A stretch of DNA of 64,000 nt from Corynebacterium tuberculostearicum (GCF_016894265.1 NZ_CP069791.1:2294001-2358000), one strand, 5' to 3'. Shown: positions 46,353 through 55,523, numbered from the stretch's first letter. Notes: generated from the letters alone by a model not told the origin. A program made the numbers and translations.

Positions 46353-46440
46353 CGTGTTCGAGAGAACGCAAGAGAGATAGAGAGAACCAGTTCCAGCGCC
46401 CTGTGGCCCCAAGCGAGGCCCGGGCGTTGGAGCTGTTTTA
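46353..46440 (+). ncRNA. Small RNA, family copy 3 (short form)
   Basis: P1 GTGTTC/GAACGC with GAGA loop (46354-46369), the shared AGAGAGATAGAGAGAACC (46371-46388), then directly a 13-bp terminator stem (46389-46401 with 46421-46433, two wobble pairs) and TTTTA. P2-P4 of the other copies are missing. It lies between divergent thrE and convergent amidohydrolase genes. The surrounding 46102-46612 holds no gene; a GGAAGG-type repeat follows at 46462. Confidence 0.65.
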
Positions 46441-46612
46441 GGGGTCTGCAGGTTGGGGCGTGGGGGAAGGAGAAGGCGTCGGAAAGCGGTGCATGGCTCA
46501 AATTCGCGGTTATAGATCCTACGGGCTACCCCCGCCACCTCATACAGCGCGCATGCCAAAAGGAATGGCCACACACCCTATTGGAGCCGTGCGGCCGAAT
46601 GCTGCGCTTCGG

Positions 46613-47830
46613 TTAGCTGTTTCCTAGGTAACTCATCGCAGCGGCGATAAGGGCTTCGGTGCCGGTGCGCAGAGTGGGCTGGAGCAGCGGAGCGAAGTGC
46701 GGACTGTGGTTGGGGACATCCTTTTCTTCTTCGCGGCCGGAAAATACCCAAAAGCAGTAGGGAACGCCGAAAGCGCGGGCGATGGTGGAAAAATCTTCCG
46801 AGGCGGTGAGGGGCTCGGCATCAAGGACGCGGTCGGTGCCGAAGTAGGACACAAAGGCTTCCTTAAGGCGTTCCGTAGTGCCCTCATCATTGCTGGTAAG
46901 CGGGTAGGAATCGTGATAGCTGAACTCGGCCGGCTGCGGGCTGCCGGCAGCCTGACACTCGGCATTGACAATGCGCTCGATGGCGCCGGTGATTTTATCG
47001 CGTACCTGCTCGCTATAGGCGCGCACATTGATTTTCAGGTTGGCCTCGAAGGGGATGATATTGGCCTTCGAACCGGCGTTGATGGCTCCCACGGTCAGCA
47101 CGCCGGATTCGGATGGGTTGAGTTCGCGGGAGATGACCGTCTGTAAACGCATGACGATGGCGCTGGCCAGTACCACGGGGTCAACGCTGAGGTGCGGCAT
47201 GGAGCCGTGCGAGCCTTGACCATAAACCTTGACGTCCATACTTACCGCGGTGGACATGAATGGGCCGGAGGCCAGCGCCACGGTGCCGGCGGGAAAGTTG
47301 CTGGCAAAGACGTGTTGGCCAAGTACTACGTCGGGCGTGGCGACCTTGTCCACAAGTCCGTCATCCACCATGGATTGGGCACCGGCGGCAATCTCCTCGC
47401 CCGGTTGGAAAATTAGCTGTAGGGTGCCGGACCACTGGTCGGTGGCCTGCGCCATGAGCGCACCCATGCCCAGCAGGCTGGCGACATGGGAATCGTGGCC
47501 GCAGGCGTGCATGACGGGGACCGTGTTTCCTTCCTGATCAACGGCGGTATCGGTCGAGGCGTAATCCAGGCCGGTGTCCTCCTTAACCGGTAGGCCATCG
47601 AAATCCGCGCGCAGCATGACGGTTGGCCCGGCACCGTTTTCCAAGACACCGACCACGCCGCCGCCTACTTCAATTTGGTAAAAGCCAAGGTCGGAAAGCT
47701 TGTCCTTGGTAATGCCCAGCGTGCGCTCTTCCTGCATGGATAGCTCCGGGTGCTGGTGCAGATCCTTATACAGCGGCTCCTGCCACACTTTGACGGAGTC
47801 ATAGTTGCTGCAAACGGTAGGGACAGACAT
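46613..47830 (-). CDS. M20 amidohydrolase, N-acyl-amino-acid type (AgaA-like)
   Basis: 405 residues. Metal-dependent hydrolase: H-A-C-G-H-D-S-H near 110, catalytic Glu in F-Q-P-G-E-E near 143, further ligands in G-Q-H-V-F and the late S-P-H-F-A-P. The N-terminal L-H-Q-H-P-E-L-S-M-Q-E-E and the middle Q-T-V-I-S-R-E resemble AgaA, the acyl-glutamine aminoacylase of axillary corynebacteria that frees odour acids. Substrate here unproven; peptide or N-acyl amino acid cleavage is likely. ATG 47830, SD GGAGG. Confidence 0.9.
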   Translation of the reverse strand: MSVPTVCSNYDSVKVWQEPLYKDLHQHPELSMQEERTLGITKDKLSDLGFYQIEVGGGVVGVLENGAGPTVMLRADFDGLPVKEDTGLDYASTDTAVDQEGNTVPVMHACGHDSHVASLLGMGALMAQATDQWSGTLQLIFQPGEEIAAGAQSMVDDGLVDKVATPDVVLGQHVFASNFPAGTVALASGPFMSTAVSMDVKVYGQGSHGSMPHLSVDPVVLASAIVMRLQTVISRELNPSESGVLTVGAINAGSKANIIPFEANLKINVRAYSEQVRDKITGAIERIVNAECQAAGSPQPAEFSYHDSYPLTSNDEGTTERLKEAFVSYFGTDRVLDAEPLTASEDFSTIARAFGVPYCFWVFSGREEEKDVPNHSPHFAPLLQPTLRTGTEALIAAAMSYLGNS

Positions 47831-48090
47831 TGCTTCCTCCTAGTGGGCTCGCGGTGGATTGTGGGGGCCAATGTAGTGGGGCGGGAGGAAGGTGGGCGTC
47901 GACAAGCGGGGCATCTTTGTAATGCCGGACATAGTTGGGCGGTGGAGCGACCAGCGCCATAGGGGGTTGCGCTGCGACTTTATAGAATATTCGATGACGT
48001 GTCTACCTTTAACTCATCGGCTTCTTATTATTCATCAGAAGTTTGTTTTCTGTGTAGCTGGGTGTCACCTGCCCGCCCTAGATTGACCGA

Positions 48091-49071
48091 GTGACTTTTC
48101 AGGAAGACTCTCTCGGTGCCGGTGGCGCCGGCACTACAACCGCATCTCCCACACGCGCGGAAAGCCCCGGTGATTCCGCGGCGCTTGTCCGCAAGGCCAA
48201 GCGCAACCGACACAAGGAATGGCTGCTGGCAGCAGCACTGCTTGCTCCCAACCTGATCCTGCTGGCCGTATTTACCTACCGGCCCCTGCTGGACAATATC
48301 CGCCTCTCCTTTTTCAATTGGAATATCTCCAGCCCCACCTCCACCTTCGTGGGCTTGGATAACTATGTGGAGTGGTTTAGCCGCGATGACACTAAGACCA
48401 TCGTGCTCAACACCCTGGTTTTTACCTTCTTCGCGGTGATTGGCTCCATGGTTATCGGCCTAGCGCTGGCCTTGCTGCTCAACCAGAACATTAAGGGCCG
48501 CAACTTTGCGCGCTCGGTGGTCTTTGCTCCCTATGCTATTTCCGGCGCGGCCATTGGCATTGCCTTCCAATTCGTCTTCGACCCCAACTTTGGCCTCATC
48601 CAGGAAATACTGGGCTGGTTCGGTGTGGACTCCCCCAACTTCTACGCAGTACCGGGCTGGGCCATGTTCATGGTGACCTTTACCTTTGTGTGGAAGAACC
48701 TGGGCTATACCTTTGTCATCTATTTGGCAGCACTACAGGGCCTGGATAAGGAATTAGATGAAGCTGCCGCTATCGACGGCACCGGACGCTGGCGCAAGTT
48801 CTGGCGCGTGACCATGCCGCAGCTGCGCAATACCACCTTCTTCTTGTCCATTACGGTGCTGCTCAACTCCGTGCAGGTCTTCGACATCATCAACGTCATG
48901 ACCCGTGGCGGCCCGCAGGGCAATGGCACGCAGACGCTGGTCTTCCAGATCTACAACGAGACCTTCGTCAACTTCCGCGCCGGCTACGGTGCGACTGCCG
49001 CCACCATCTTGTTCCTCATCCTGCTCATCATCACCCTGATCCAGGTCCGCATCATGGATAAGCGAGGTTAA
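48091..49071 (+). CDS. ugpA: ABC transporter permease UgpA (glycerol-3-phosphate type)
   Basis: 326 residues, GTG start, TAGATT 6 bases before it (possible leaderless start). Six helices after a polar N-terminus; the EAA loop reads E-A-A-A-I-D-G-T-G-R-W-R-K-F near residue 228. First of four genes in the order A-E-B-C with short gaps, the order of C. glutamicum ugpAEBC for glycerol-3-phosphate uptake. The related sugar systems differ in gene order. Confidence 0.9.
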   Translation: MTFQEDSLGAGGAGTTTASPTRAESPGDSAALVRKAKRNRHKEWLLAAALLAPNLILLAVFTYRPLLDNIRLSFFNWNISSPTSTFVGLDNYVEWFSRDDTKTIVLNTLVFTFFAVIGSMVIGLALALLLNQNIKGRNFARSVVFAPYAISGAAIGIAFQFVFDPNFGLIQEILGWFGVDSPNFYAVPGWAMFMVTFTFVWKNLGYTFVIYLAALQGLDKELDEAAAIDGTGRWRKFWRVTMPQLRNTTFFLSITVLLNSVQVFDIINVMTRGGPQGNGTQTLVFQIYNETFVNFRAGYGATAATILFLILLIITLIQVRIMDKRG

Positions 49072-49077
49072 CCCGAC

Positions 49078-49944
49078 ATGGCTACTTCTACCCTTCACAT
49101 GGTCACGGATGAATCCCCCACCGCCCGCCGCGCCAAGCTCATCGGCGGCTACCTGGGCATCCTGGCGGTCTTGCTGCTCATTGGCCTGCCGCTGTTTTGG
49201 ATCCTCATGACCTCGTTTAAGGCCAAGGGCGATATTTATACCGACCCGGTCAATTGGCTTCCGCCGGTGTGGGAAACCGAGAACTACTCCGATGCCACCA
49301 CCCGTGTGCCGTTCTGGACTTACCTGCGCAACTCGGTGCTCGTTACCGCAGTACTGTCCATCATCAAGATTGTGCTGGGCGTCATCTCCGCCTATGCGCT
49401 GGCCATCTTACGCTTCCCGGGCCGCCACTTGGTGTTCCTGCTGGTCATTTCCTCGCTCATGGTGCCCAGCGAAATCACCGTCATTTCCAACTACGCCTTG
49501 GTCAATTCCTTGGGCTGGCGCAATACCTTCGTGGGCATCATCGTACCGCTAGCCGGCGTGGCCTTCGGTACCTTCTTGATGCGCAACCACTTTTTGTCCC
49601 TGCCCTATGAGCTGGTGGAAGCCGCCCGCATGGACGGCGCCGGCCCTATCCGCCTGCTCACCAAGGTGCTCCTGCCGGTCTCATGGCCCACGCTGACCGC
49701 ATTTTCTGTCATCACCATGGTCAATGAATGGAATACCTACCTGTGGCCCTTCCTCATGGCGGATACGGAGGATGTCGCCCCGCTGCAGGTGGGTCTGACC
49801 ATGCTGCAAAACAACGATGGTGTGACCAACTGGGGCCCGGTAATGGCCGCCACCATTCTCACCATCATCCCAATGGTCATCATCTTCCTAGCCTTGCAAA
49901 AGTACATGATTCAAGGCCTCACCACTGGCGCCGTGAAGGGTTAG
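49078..49944 (+). CDS. ugpE: ABC transporter permease UgpE
   Basis: 288 residues, six helices, EAA loop E-A-A-R-M-D-G-A-G-P-I-R-L near residue 181. Pairs with UgpA to form the channel. It starts 6 bp after ugpA, so the two are translationally linked. Confidence 0.9.
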   Translation: MATSTLHMVTDESPTARRAKLIGGYLGILAVLLLIGLPLFWILMTSFKAKGDIYTDPVNWLPPVWETENYSDATTRVPFWTYLRNSVLVTAVLSIIKIVLGVISAYALAILRFPGRHLVFLLVISSLMVPSEITVISNYALVNSLGWRNTFVGIIVPLAGVAFGTFLMRNHFLSLPYELVEAARMDGAGPIRLLTKVLLPVSWPTLTAFSVITMVNEWNTYLWPFLMADTEDVAPLQVGLTMLQNNDGVTNWGPVMAATILTIIPMVIIFLALQKYMIQGLTTGAVKG

Positions 49945-50026
49945 AAGGCTTCTTCCCCACCCACGCTCGCCGTTTCCACTTGTTTTTGTTTCCCCCCCCT
50001 TAACCACGCTTTTTAAGGAGAACTAC

Positions 50027-51349
50027 ATGCTACGCCGCAAATTCCTCGCCCTGGCCTCCACGGCCGCTTCTGCTACCGCACTCGCTGCTTGTGCCGGCAC
50101 CTCGTCCACCAATTCACAGGGTGGCAACGACAAGGGCGGCGACGGTGAAGTCACTGAGCTGACTTGGTGGTCCAACCACCCCGGCACGTCCAAGGACATT
50201 GAGAAGGAGATCATCTCCCGCTTTGAAAAGGAGAACCCGGACATCAAGGTCAACCTCGTTGATGCCGGCAAGAACTACGAAGAAGCAGCACAGAAGTTCA
50301 ACGCCGCGCTCACCGGCCAGGACCTGCCGGACATCGTGGTGCTGTCTGACGTCTGGTGGTACAACTTTGCCATCAATGGCCAGATTGCCAACGTGGACGA
50401 CCTTGCCAAGGAAGCGGGCATCGACCTGTCTACCTACGTACAGCCGCTCTACGAGGACTACAAGTACGACGGCGGCCACTTTGCGATTCCTTTCGCTCGT
50501 TCCACGCCGTTGTTCTACTACAACAAGGACGCGTGGAAGAAGGCTGGACTGCCGGACCGTGGCCCCAAGTCCTGGGATGAGATGGATGAGTGGTCCAAGA
50601 AGTTGGCTGAGGCTGATTCCAAGATGAAGCCTTTTGGCTGGGGCGATGCCGTGGACTACCTGGGCTGGATCTTCCAGGGCCCGCTGTGGTCCAAGGGCGG
50701 CGCTTACTCCGATGAGTGGGACCTGAAATTCACCGATGACAAGACCATCAAGGCCGTCGAGTGGCTCAAGGACATCACCGATGAGAAAAACGGTTACTCC
50801 TACGTGGGCAATGACATGGCCATGGAGTTCGGCACCGGCCGCGCCGCCGCCACCGTCCTGTCCACCGGTGATCTGGCGGGTCTGACCGATACCGCCAAGT
50901 TCGAGCTCGGCACCGCCTTCTTGCCTAACCCGACTGGCGACGGCGCCTGCCCCACCGGTGGTGCCGGCCTGGCCATCCCGGCCGGCATCAGCAAGAACCG
51001 CCAGCTGGCTGCTATCAAGCTCATTGACTTCATCACCAATGAGGAAAATACCTGCTACTGGTCCCAGAACGTGGGCTACATGCCGGTGCGCTCCACCGCG
51101 GTGGACAACGAGGACCAGAAGAAGTTCATGAAGGACAACCCGAACTTCGAAACCGCTATCAAGCAGCTGCCTGAGACACGCCCGCAGGACAATGCCCGCG
51201 TCTTCCTGCCCGGCGCGGACCAGGAAATCGGCGGCGCCTTTGAAAAGATCGTCACCAACCGCGATGACGTCACCAAGGTGCTGACCGATCTGCAAAAGAC
51301 CCTGCAGTCTATCTACGACAATCAGGTTAAGACCGTCATCAATAAGTAG
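50027..51349 (+). CDS. ugpB: Substrate-binding lipoprotein UgpB
   Basis: 440 residues. Lipoprotein signal with lipobox A-L-A-A-C (Cys about 23), a Gly/Asp-rich tether, then an extracellular solute-binding family 1 fold. F-A-R-S-T-P-L-F-Y-Y-N-K-D near 153-165 and K-S-W-D-E are typical of glycerol-3-phosphate binders. SD AAGGAG. Presents the ligand to UgpAE on the outer face of the membrane. Confidence 0.9.
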   Translation: MLRRKFLALASTAASATALAACAGTSSTNSQGGNDKGGDGEVTELTWWSNHPGTSKDIEKEIISRFEKENPDIKVNLVDAGKNYEEAAQKFNAALTGQDLPDIVVLSDVWWYNFAINGQIANVDDLAKEAGIDLSTYVQPLYEDYKYDGGHFAIPFARSTPLFYYNKDAWKKAGLPDRGPKSWDEMDEWSKKLAEADSKMKPFGWGDAVDYLGWIFQGPLWSKGGAYSDEWDLKFTDDKTIKAVEWLKDITDEKNGYSYVGNDMAMEFGTGRAAATVLSTGDLAGLTDTAKFELGTAFLPNPTGDGACPTGGAGLAIPAGISKNRQLAAIKLIDFITNEENTCYWSQNVGYMPVRSTAVDNEDQKKFMKDNPNFETAIKQLPETRPQDNARVFLPGADQEIGGAFEKIVTNRDDVTKVLTDLQKTLQSIYDNQVKTVINK

Positions 51350-51395
51350 GCTCTCGCAGCCACTCCCCCGCCCCACTAGTTTCTGAAAGGTAACC

Positions 51396-52517
51396 ATGGC
51401 TACTGTCACCTTCGATGGCGCAAGCCGCATCTACTCAAAGGACGCGGAACGCCCCGCCGTTGACCGCCTCAACCTGGATATTGCCGATGGCGAATTCTTG
51501 GTCCTCGTCGGCCCATCCGGCTGCGGCAAGTCCACCAGCCTGCGTATGCTGGCAGGCCTCGAGCCCACCGACCGCGGCTCCATCCGCATCGGTGGTAAGG
51601 ACGTCACCGGGGTCAGCCCATCGGACCGCGACGTGGCCATGGTCTTTCAGAACTATGCCCTCTACCCCAATATGTCCGTGGCGCAGAATATGTCCTTCGC
51701 GCTGGAAAACCGCAAGGTCCCGAAGAACGAGATTAAATCCCGCGTGCACGAGGCCGCGAAGATCCTGCAGATGGAAGACCTGCTGGACCGCAAGCCGGCT
51801 AATCTTTCCGGTGGCCAGCGCCAGCGCGTGGCCATGGGCCGCGCCATCGTCCGCGAACCGGCCGTATTCTGTATGGACGAGCCGCTGTCCAACCTGGATG
51901 CCAAGCTGCGCGTTTCCACCCGCGCGCAGATCTCCAACCTGCAGCGCCGCCTTGGTACCACCACCGTATATGTCACCCACGACCAAACTGAGGCAATGAC
52001 CATGGGCGACCGCGTCGCCGTTCTCAACGCCGGCGTCCTACAGCAGGTGGATACCACCCGTACCATTTATGACCGCCCACAGAACGTTTTTGTCGCCGGA
52101 TTCATTGGCTCCCCGGCGATGAATATCTACGACCTCACCCATAACTCCTCTGAGCTCACCATCGGCTCTACCCACATCAATCTGGCTAACTACAACTTTG
52201 AGGGCGTAGAGACCGTCACGGTGGGCATCCGCCCGGAAGACTGGCAGCTAAGTGATACCGGCAATGGCGGGGCAAAGTTCACCGTCGCGCACGTCGAGGA
52301 GCTGGGCAACCAGACCTATGTCTATGGCGAGCTTGACGACGCCGCCGGCAACAGCTCCGCCGACGGTGTACTCAAGTCCTCGACCCGGATGGGTGGCCAG
52401 ACCGGCATTTTGGTCGATGCCCGCGGCCGCTATGCGGTGGGCGATACTTTCTACGTTTCCCCCGACCCGGACCGCGTGCATCTATTTAGCACCACTACTG
52501 GCGAACGCCTGAACTAG
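51396..52517 (+). CDS. ugpC: ABC transporter ATPase UgpC
   Basis: 373 residues. Walker A G-P-S-G-C-G-K-S-T near 39, Q-loop F-Q-N-Y-A-L-Y-P, signature L-S-G-G-Q-R-Q-R-V, Walker B V-F-C-M-D-E-P-L-S-N-L-D, H-loop V-T-H-D-Q; C-terminal MalK-type OB domain from about 240. Such ATPases often serve more than one importer. Last gene of the ugp operon. Confidence 0.92.
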   Translation: MATVTFDGASRIYSKDAERPAVDRLNLDIADGEFLVLVGPSGCGKSTSLRMLAGLEPTDRGSIRIGGKDVTGVSPSDRDVAMVFQNYALYPNMSVAQNMSFALENRKVPKNEIKSRVHEAAKILQMEDLLDRKPANLSGGQRQRVAMGRAIVREPAVFCMDEPLSNLDAKLRVSTRAQISNLQRRLGTTTVYVTHDQTEAMTMGDRVAVLNAGVLQQVDTTRTIYDRPQNVFVAGFIGSPAMNIYDLTHNSSELTIGSTHINLANYNFEGVETVTVGIRPEDWQLSDTGNGGAKFTVAHVEELGNQTYVYGELDDAAGNSSADGVLKSSTRMGGQTGILVDARGRYAVGDTFYVSPDPDRVHLFSTTTGERLN

Positions 52518-52545
52518 AAGTGGCAAATAGGCAGTTGACACCTTA

Positions 52546-52580
52546 GTTTCTTATTCTTCCCTTTGCGGACAATAAGAAAC
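52546..52580. promoter_or_regulatory. Inverted repeat before the secreted protease
   Basis: GTTTCTTATT (52546-52555) and AATAAGAAAC (52571-52580), perfect 10-bp arms with 15 bases between, 29 bp after ugpC. Without a T run it is more likely an operator than a terminator; a possible promoter TTGCGG/TATGCT overlaps its right side. Confidence 0.5.
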
Positions 52581-52692
52581 GGATATATGCTCGCGCGCAT
52601 AAGACGCCCATGTAGTCCCGTTTACCACGGATATTGCTGGGAATATCGCACTCTGCGAACCTTAAAATCAACCGAAAGGTAACTCACTGCCT

Positions 52693-53310
52693 ATGCCTTC
52701 TTTCAAGAAGCTTTCTGCCGCCACTCTGACCGCTTCCGCCATCCTTGGTACCGTCGCCGCACCGGCCGCAAGCGCCAAGAGCGACCCAGTTCGCTCCCTT
52801 ATTGATCCAGGCACCTGCAAGACCATCACCAATCTGGCCAATGATGGCAAGCCGGTTCCGGATCCTTTCATCCTCCACGATGAAGACTCCGTAAAGCCGT
52901 ACTTCAAAGATGGCGTTTTGGAGTACAAGGTGGTCGAAAACTTCCCGTACCGCAAGCAGCTGGATGCCGCGGTTGCCGAGTGGAACAAGGCCCTCGGCGA
53001 CAAGGCTTCCCTGAAGGAAGTTAAGCCTTCCGAGGCAGACGATGACACCGTCGCCATCATCTACAAGCCGGACCCGAACGGCTACGTGCAGGGCGCCGCC
53101 TACCCGGACCACAAGATGGTCTTCATCAAGATTCCTAATGCCCAATACCCAGAGGCAGTCCAGGGCACCATCGCCCACGAGCTGGGCCACATGATGGGCG
53201 CGGGCCACTCCTGCGCCGGCGCGCTTATGGCCGGCGCTAACCAGAACCCCATCTCCTACCACGTGACCCCGCTGGATGCGGCGGCTGTTGTCCAGGGCCA
53301 GTTCGACTAA
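52693..53310 (+). CDS. Small secreted metzincin-like zinc protease
   Basis: 205 residues. Signal peptide about 1-28 (A-A-P-A-A-S-A-K). The zinc motif H-E-L-G-H-M-M-G-A-G-H at 162-172 is HExxHxxGxxH, with Met179 in L-M-A-G as a candidate Met-turn, the hallmark of metzincins such as snapalysin or matrixins. Cys42 and Cys174 may pair. The protease part is only about 90 residues before the motif, near the minimum for the fold. Start is uncertain because the SD (AAAGG) is 13 bases away. Single gene after ugpC. Confidence 0.82.
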   Translation: MPSFKKLSAATLTASAILGTVAAPAASAKSDPVRSLIDPGTCKTITNLANDGKPVPDPFILHDEDSVKPYFKDGVLEYKVVENFPYRKQLDAAVAEWNKALGDKASLKEVKPSEADDDTVAIIYKPDPNGYVQGAAYPDHKMVFIKIPNAQYPEAVQGTIAHELGHMMGAGHSCAGALMAGANQNPISYHVTPLDAAAVVQGQFD

Positions 53311-53485
53311 ACTGCCTGCACCTCCCCTAGGTTCCTGCACCGGCACCTAGGGGACTTTTATATACCCCGCCCCCTTTGGGGGGTGTTGGCTGGGTCGCAT
53401 TTGGAGGAAGGGGGACGTCGGTAAGCGGGGCTACTGCTAACGTTGCCGTTATTCAAAGGTTTGCATTAGAAAAGGAGCCCGCTTT

Positions 53486-54880
53486 ATGGATACGTGGGAA
53501 CCCACCCTGTCGACCGGCCCGCTGCTAGGCATTGCGGTGGCCGCCATCGCCGTGATTTTGGTGCTGGTCATTTATTTCAAGCTCCACGCTTTTCTCACCC
53601 TGCTGGTGGTCTCGGCGCTCACGGCGCTGGCCGCGGGCATTCCACTCGAGGGCATTGTGCCCACCATGACCGAAAGCTTTAGCTCCACTCTGGGCTCGGT
53701 GGCGTTGCTGGTGGGACTGGGCGCCATGATCGGCCGGTTGGTGGAAGCCTCCGGTGGCGCTAAATCGCTTGCCGACGCCATGGTTCACCGCTTCGGCGAA
53801 TCCAAAGCACCCCTTGCCCTCGGCCTGGCTTCGCTAATTATGGGCTTTCCCATCTTCTTCGACGCCGGCCTGATTGTGATGCTGCCGGTGATCTTCGCCG
53901 TTGCTCGCCGTTTGGACGGCCCCGTCCTTGCCTTTGGTCTGCCGGCCGCCGGTGCGTTTTCTGTCATGCACGTGTACCTGCCGCCGCACCCAGGCCCTGT
54001 GGCGGCGAGCGAGTTCTACGGCGCTGACCTCGGCCTCGTCCTCCTCGTTGGTCTGCTGCTTGCGCTGCCTACCTGGTACATTTCCGGCTACCGCTTCGGC
54101 CTGCTTTCCGGCAAGAAATTCCCCCTCAAGGTTACTGATGCCATCGCCGGCCCGGTGCTTTCTGAGGAAGAACAGCCGCTCAAGCCCGCCTCTGCCCCAA
54201 CGGTGATTTCCCTCCTGCTCATCCCGATGGTGCTCATCTTCTTCAACACCGGACTCAATGCCCTGGCGTCCTATGGCACCATCGATGCCGACGCCGCGTG
54301 GGTACGGTTCTTCGTCATGCTCGGCCAGACTCCTATCGCGCTACTTATTACGGTGCTCGTCGCGCTCGTGGTCTTGGGACCGCGCCGCGGCGTGGACAAG
54401 ACCGCGCTGGAAAAGCTCATCGATTCTTCGCTTGGCCCCATCTGTTCCGTCGTGCTCATCACCGGTGCCGGCGGCATGTTCGGTGGCGTTCTGCGCACCT
54501 CCGGCATTGGCGACGCCCTGGCCGATTCGCTTTCCGGCCTTGGCATCCCCGTTATCCTTGCCTGCTATCTCATCGCCGTGGCGCTGCGCCTGGCACAGGG
54601 TTCGGCCACCGTAGCACTAACCACGGCCGCCGCGCTCATGGTTCCCGCCGTGGAAGCCGGCGGATTCAATGAGCTGCAGCTCGCCCTTATCGTCGTGGCC
54701 ACCGCCGCCGGTTCCGTCTTCGGCTCTCACGTCAACGACTCCGGCTTCTGGCTCGTCGGCCGCCTGATGGGCATGGATACGGTCACCACACTGAAGACCT
54801 GGACGGTCAACCAAATTCTAATTTCCGTCATCGGCTTTGCCCTAGTCTTGGTGCTCTACGCAGTAGCAGCGCTCTTTTAG
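53486..54880 (+). CDS. gntP: Gluconate:H+ symporter, GntP family
   Basis: 464 residues, about twelve or more helices. GntP hallmarks: G-L-G-A-M-I-G-R-L-V-E-A-S-G-G-A near 75, L-P-A-A-G-A-F-S-V-M-H-V-Y-L-P-P-H-P-G-P near 150, and G-S-H-V-N-D-S-G-F-W near the end. SD AAAGGAG precedes the ATG. Convergent with gluconokinase, the next enzyme of the pathway; the stops overlap by 4 bp. Confidence 0.95.
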   Translation: MDTWEPTLSTGPLLGIAVAAIAVILVLVIYFKLHAFLTLLVVSALTALAAGIPLEGIVPTMTESFSSTLGSVALLVGLGAMIGRLVEASGGAKSLADAMVHRFGESKAPLALGLASLIMGFPIFFDAGLIVMLPVIFAVARRLDGPVLAFGLPAAGAFSVMHVYLPPHPGPVAASEFYGADLGLVLLVGLLLALPTWYISGYRFGLLSGKKFPLKVTDAIAGPVLSEEEQPLKPASAPTVISLLLIPMVLIFFNTGLNALASYGTIDADAAWVRFFVMLGQTPIALLITVLVALVVLGPRRGVDKTALEKLIDSSLGPICSVVLITGAGGMFGGVLRTSGIGDALADSLSGLGIPVILACYLIAVALRLAQGSATVALTTAAALMVPAVEAGGFNELQLALIVVATAAGSVFGSHVNDSGFWLVGRLMGMDTVTTLKTWTVNQILISVIGFALVLVLYAVAALF

Positions 54881-55386
54881 GCCCCAGCCTTAATCCAAGC
54901 AGCAGCTTCTTGGACAATCTCCTCAACTGGCCGCGTCACCTCAAAGACGTGGCCAGTTTCGTCTTCTTCCAGCGGCTCCAAGGTATCGAACTGCGACTGC
55001 AAGAGCGACGCCGGCATAAAGTGCCCCGGCCGGTGCTGCATCCGCTCATGCAGCACATCGAAGTCGCCGTGCACGTTAGCGAACACCACGGCTGGGCAGT
55101 ACTCGCGAATCAAATCCCGGTACTTGCGCTTCAGCGCGCTGCACCCCACCATCGCACCTTCTGGCCTATCCGCCAGCCACTGACCAATCTGCTTCAACCA
55201 CGGCTCCCGGTCCGCATCATTAAGCGGTGTTCCAGCAGCCATCTTGTCGATATTGGCCTGCGGGTGCATGTCATCGCCATCGCGGTACTCCAGACCTACC
55301 AACGGCGACAGCGCCTCCCCCACCGTTGTCTTCCCCGAGCCGGATACTCCCATCACTACGATGTGGCGGAAACTGATCTGGTTCAT
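54877..55386 (-). CDS. gntK: Gluconokinase
   Basis: 169 residues, phosphorylates gluconate to 6-phosphogluconate for the pentose phosphate path. P-loop G-V-S-G-S-G-K-T-T near 14, D-G-D-D-M-H-P, and C-S-A-L-K-R-K-Y-R-D near 84, the family core. Length as expected for the small thermoresistant type. Convergent and overlapping with gntP, an unusual arrangement for pathway partners, so they must have separate promoters. Confidence 0.95.
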   Translation of the reverse strand: MNQISFRHIVVMGVSGSGKTTVGEALSPLVGLEYRDGDDMHPQANIDKMAAGTPLNDADREPWLKQIGQWLADRPEGAMVGCSALKRKYRDLIREYCPAVVFANVHGDFDVLHERMQHRPGHFMPASLLQSQFDTLEPLEEDETGHVFEVTRPVEEIVQEAAAWIKAGA

Positions 55387-55523
55387 GGTAGCTCCTTGGG
55401 TTGGGGTTCTTCCCCCTCGATTTTATCCTCCTGAAGTTCCCAATTGAGATACGCCCATCCCCTGTGGATCGTTCTCCTATTATTATGAGAACGCCCCCTG
55501 CTTTGAATTCTAAGGATGCTTTG

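Noticed and set aside
49991-50000. Run of eight C between ugpE and ugpB as a phase-variable tract
   Set aside because: It lies outside coding sequence, 27 bases before the SD and not between promoter boxes; a single short run is weak evidence.
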